DNA from: Morella rubra
Lineage: Eukaryota; Streptophyta; Magnoliopsida; Fagales; Myricaceae
Length of the DNA: 64,000 nt
Reading direction: 5' to 3'
Assembly (NCBI GenBank): GCA_003952965.2
Contig: CM025855.1
Span: 30,763,752 to 30,827,751, forward strand
Shown here: positions 63,546 through 64,000 of the stretch, in pieces
Layout: the number at the start of each line of letters is the position of its first letter
Numbering within the stretch: the stretch's first letter is position 1
Made by a program: the position numbers and the translations under genes
The notes under the pieces: model-generated
Database searches by the model: none
What the model saw: the letters and a program-made list of their open reading frames with translations, nothing else
Told to the model about the DNA's origin: nothing

Positions 63546-64000
63546 GCACATTCAATCTTCTCCCCACCGTCACTCACTTGTTCTCGATCAATTTAGGATT
63601 TAAATGGAAAACTACATTGATTTTTGGGCCAAAAGTTGGCATCCTCTAAGTACAATTTGTTTTGTAATTTACACCTTAAACTACCAAACTCCTTGCATTA
63701 CACCCTAAATTATCAAAATATTTACATTTTTGCACCATAAGTTAAGATCTCGCCTTTAAAATCAATAATAATAAAAAGACACAATCTTAACGATTAAATT
63801 GTAACATGAATTGCAAAGTTCAAGCCTATTGATAATTTGAAGTGCAATGTTTTGAGTTTAATAATTTTAGGTGTAATTTACAACATAAGTAATAGTTAAA
63901 TAGTGTAAAGTGTAATTTACTCTTTTAATATTTTATGTCTGTGTTATTATTAAAACAGAACTGATATCCACCATGAATAGTTTTTTTTTAGGTCCTATTC
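63546..64000. repeat. 455-bp direct repeat, copy 2 (runs off the window)
   Basis: Near-identical to 60007-60461, offset 3,539 bp. It continues to the last base, so the true unit may be longer. Confidence 0.95.

Overview
The window looks like nuclear DNA of a woody eudicot. It has short AT-rich introns with GT/AG borders, many plant L1-type LINE copies, Copia and Gypsy LTR fossils whose primer-binding sites start TGGTATCA, and a conserved plant-type ATM gene. The species cannot be named from the sequence; the LINE subfamily resembles what I know from Fagales-like trees, which is only an impression. There are no bacterial operons, CRISPR arrays or recognisable RNA genes.

Two host genes, both for DNA repair, dominate the window. 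On the minus strand, ATM (the double-strand-break checkpoint kinase) starts at 59182 and can be followed through 34 exons down to 20535, about 1,403 codons. This is only the N-terminal helical part; the FAT, kinase and FATC regions are not here. On the plus strand, 9076-12954, lie five exons of an FHA-domain tyrosyl-DNA phosphodiesterase 1 homologue (Arabidopsis At5g07400 type). It carries the FHA domain and the first HKD motif, but its C-terminal part is absent. The two genes converge and each stops at a good splice donor with no following exon in sight. A Copia element without matching target-site duplication lies between them (14161-19376), so this may be a rearrangement or assembly junction.

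Layout. 1-5.6 kb: intergenic remains (LINE-like scrap, minisatellite, Copia pol fragment, possible hAT scrap). 5.6-8.5 kb: an incomplete Gypsy chromovirus with LTRs and a GGACA target duplication, just upstream of the FHA-TDP1 promoter. 9.1-13 kb: the FHA-TDP1 gene. 14.2-19.4 kb: the Copia element. 19.7-20.4 kb: a tandem TRIM array with four short LTRs. 20.5-59.2 kb: ATM, whose introns have been inflated mainly by LINEs. Intron 9 (9.2 kb) holds a near full-length L1 with a second L1 inserted in the opposite direction. Intron 12 (5.7 kb) holds a LINE split by a non-autonomous hAT element. Intron 15 (5.4 kb) holds a third long LINE next to a Copia 3' fragment. 59.2-60 kb: the ATM promoter, with an E2F-like site. 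60-64 kb: intergenic AT-rich DNA with MITE-like elements and a 455-bp direct repeat 3.5 kb apart.

ATM exon 15 carries one extra base relative to the conserved reading frame, so this allele is broken as written unless it is a sequencing error. No novel system of known functional type was found. The most interesting signals are the truncated-gene junction, the ATM frameshift, the layered insertions, the tandem TRIM array, a LINE insertion reduced to little more than its poly(A) tail, and a conserved hairpin at the LINE 3' ends.
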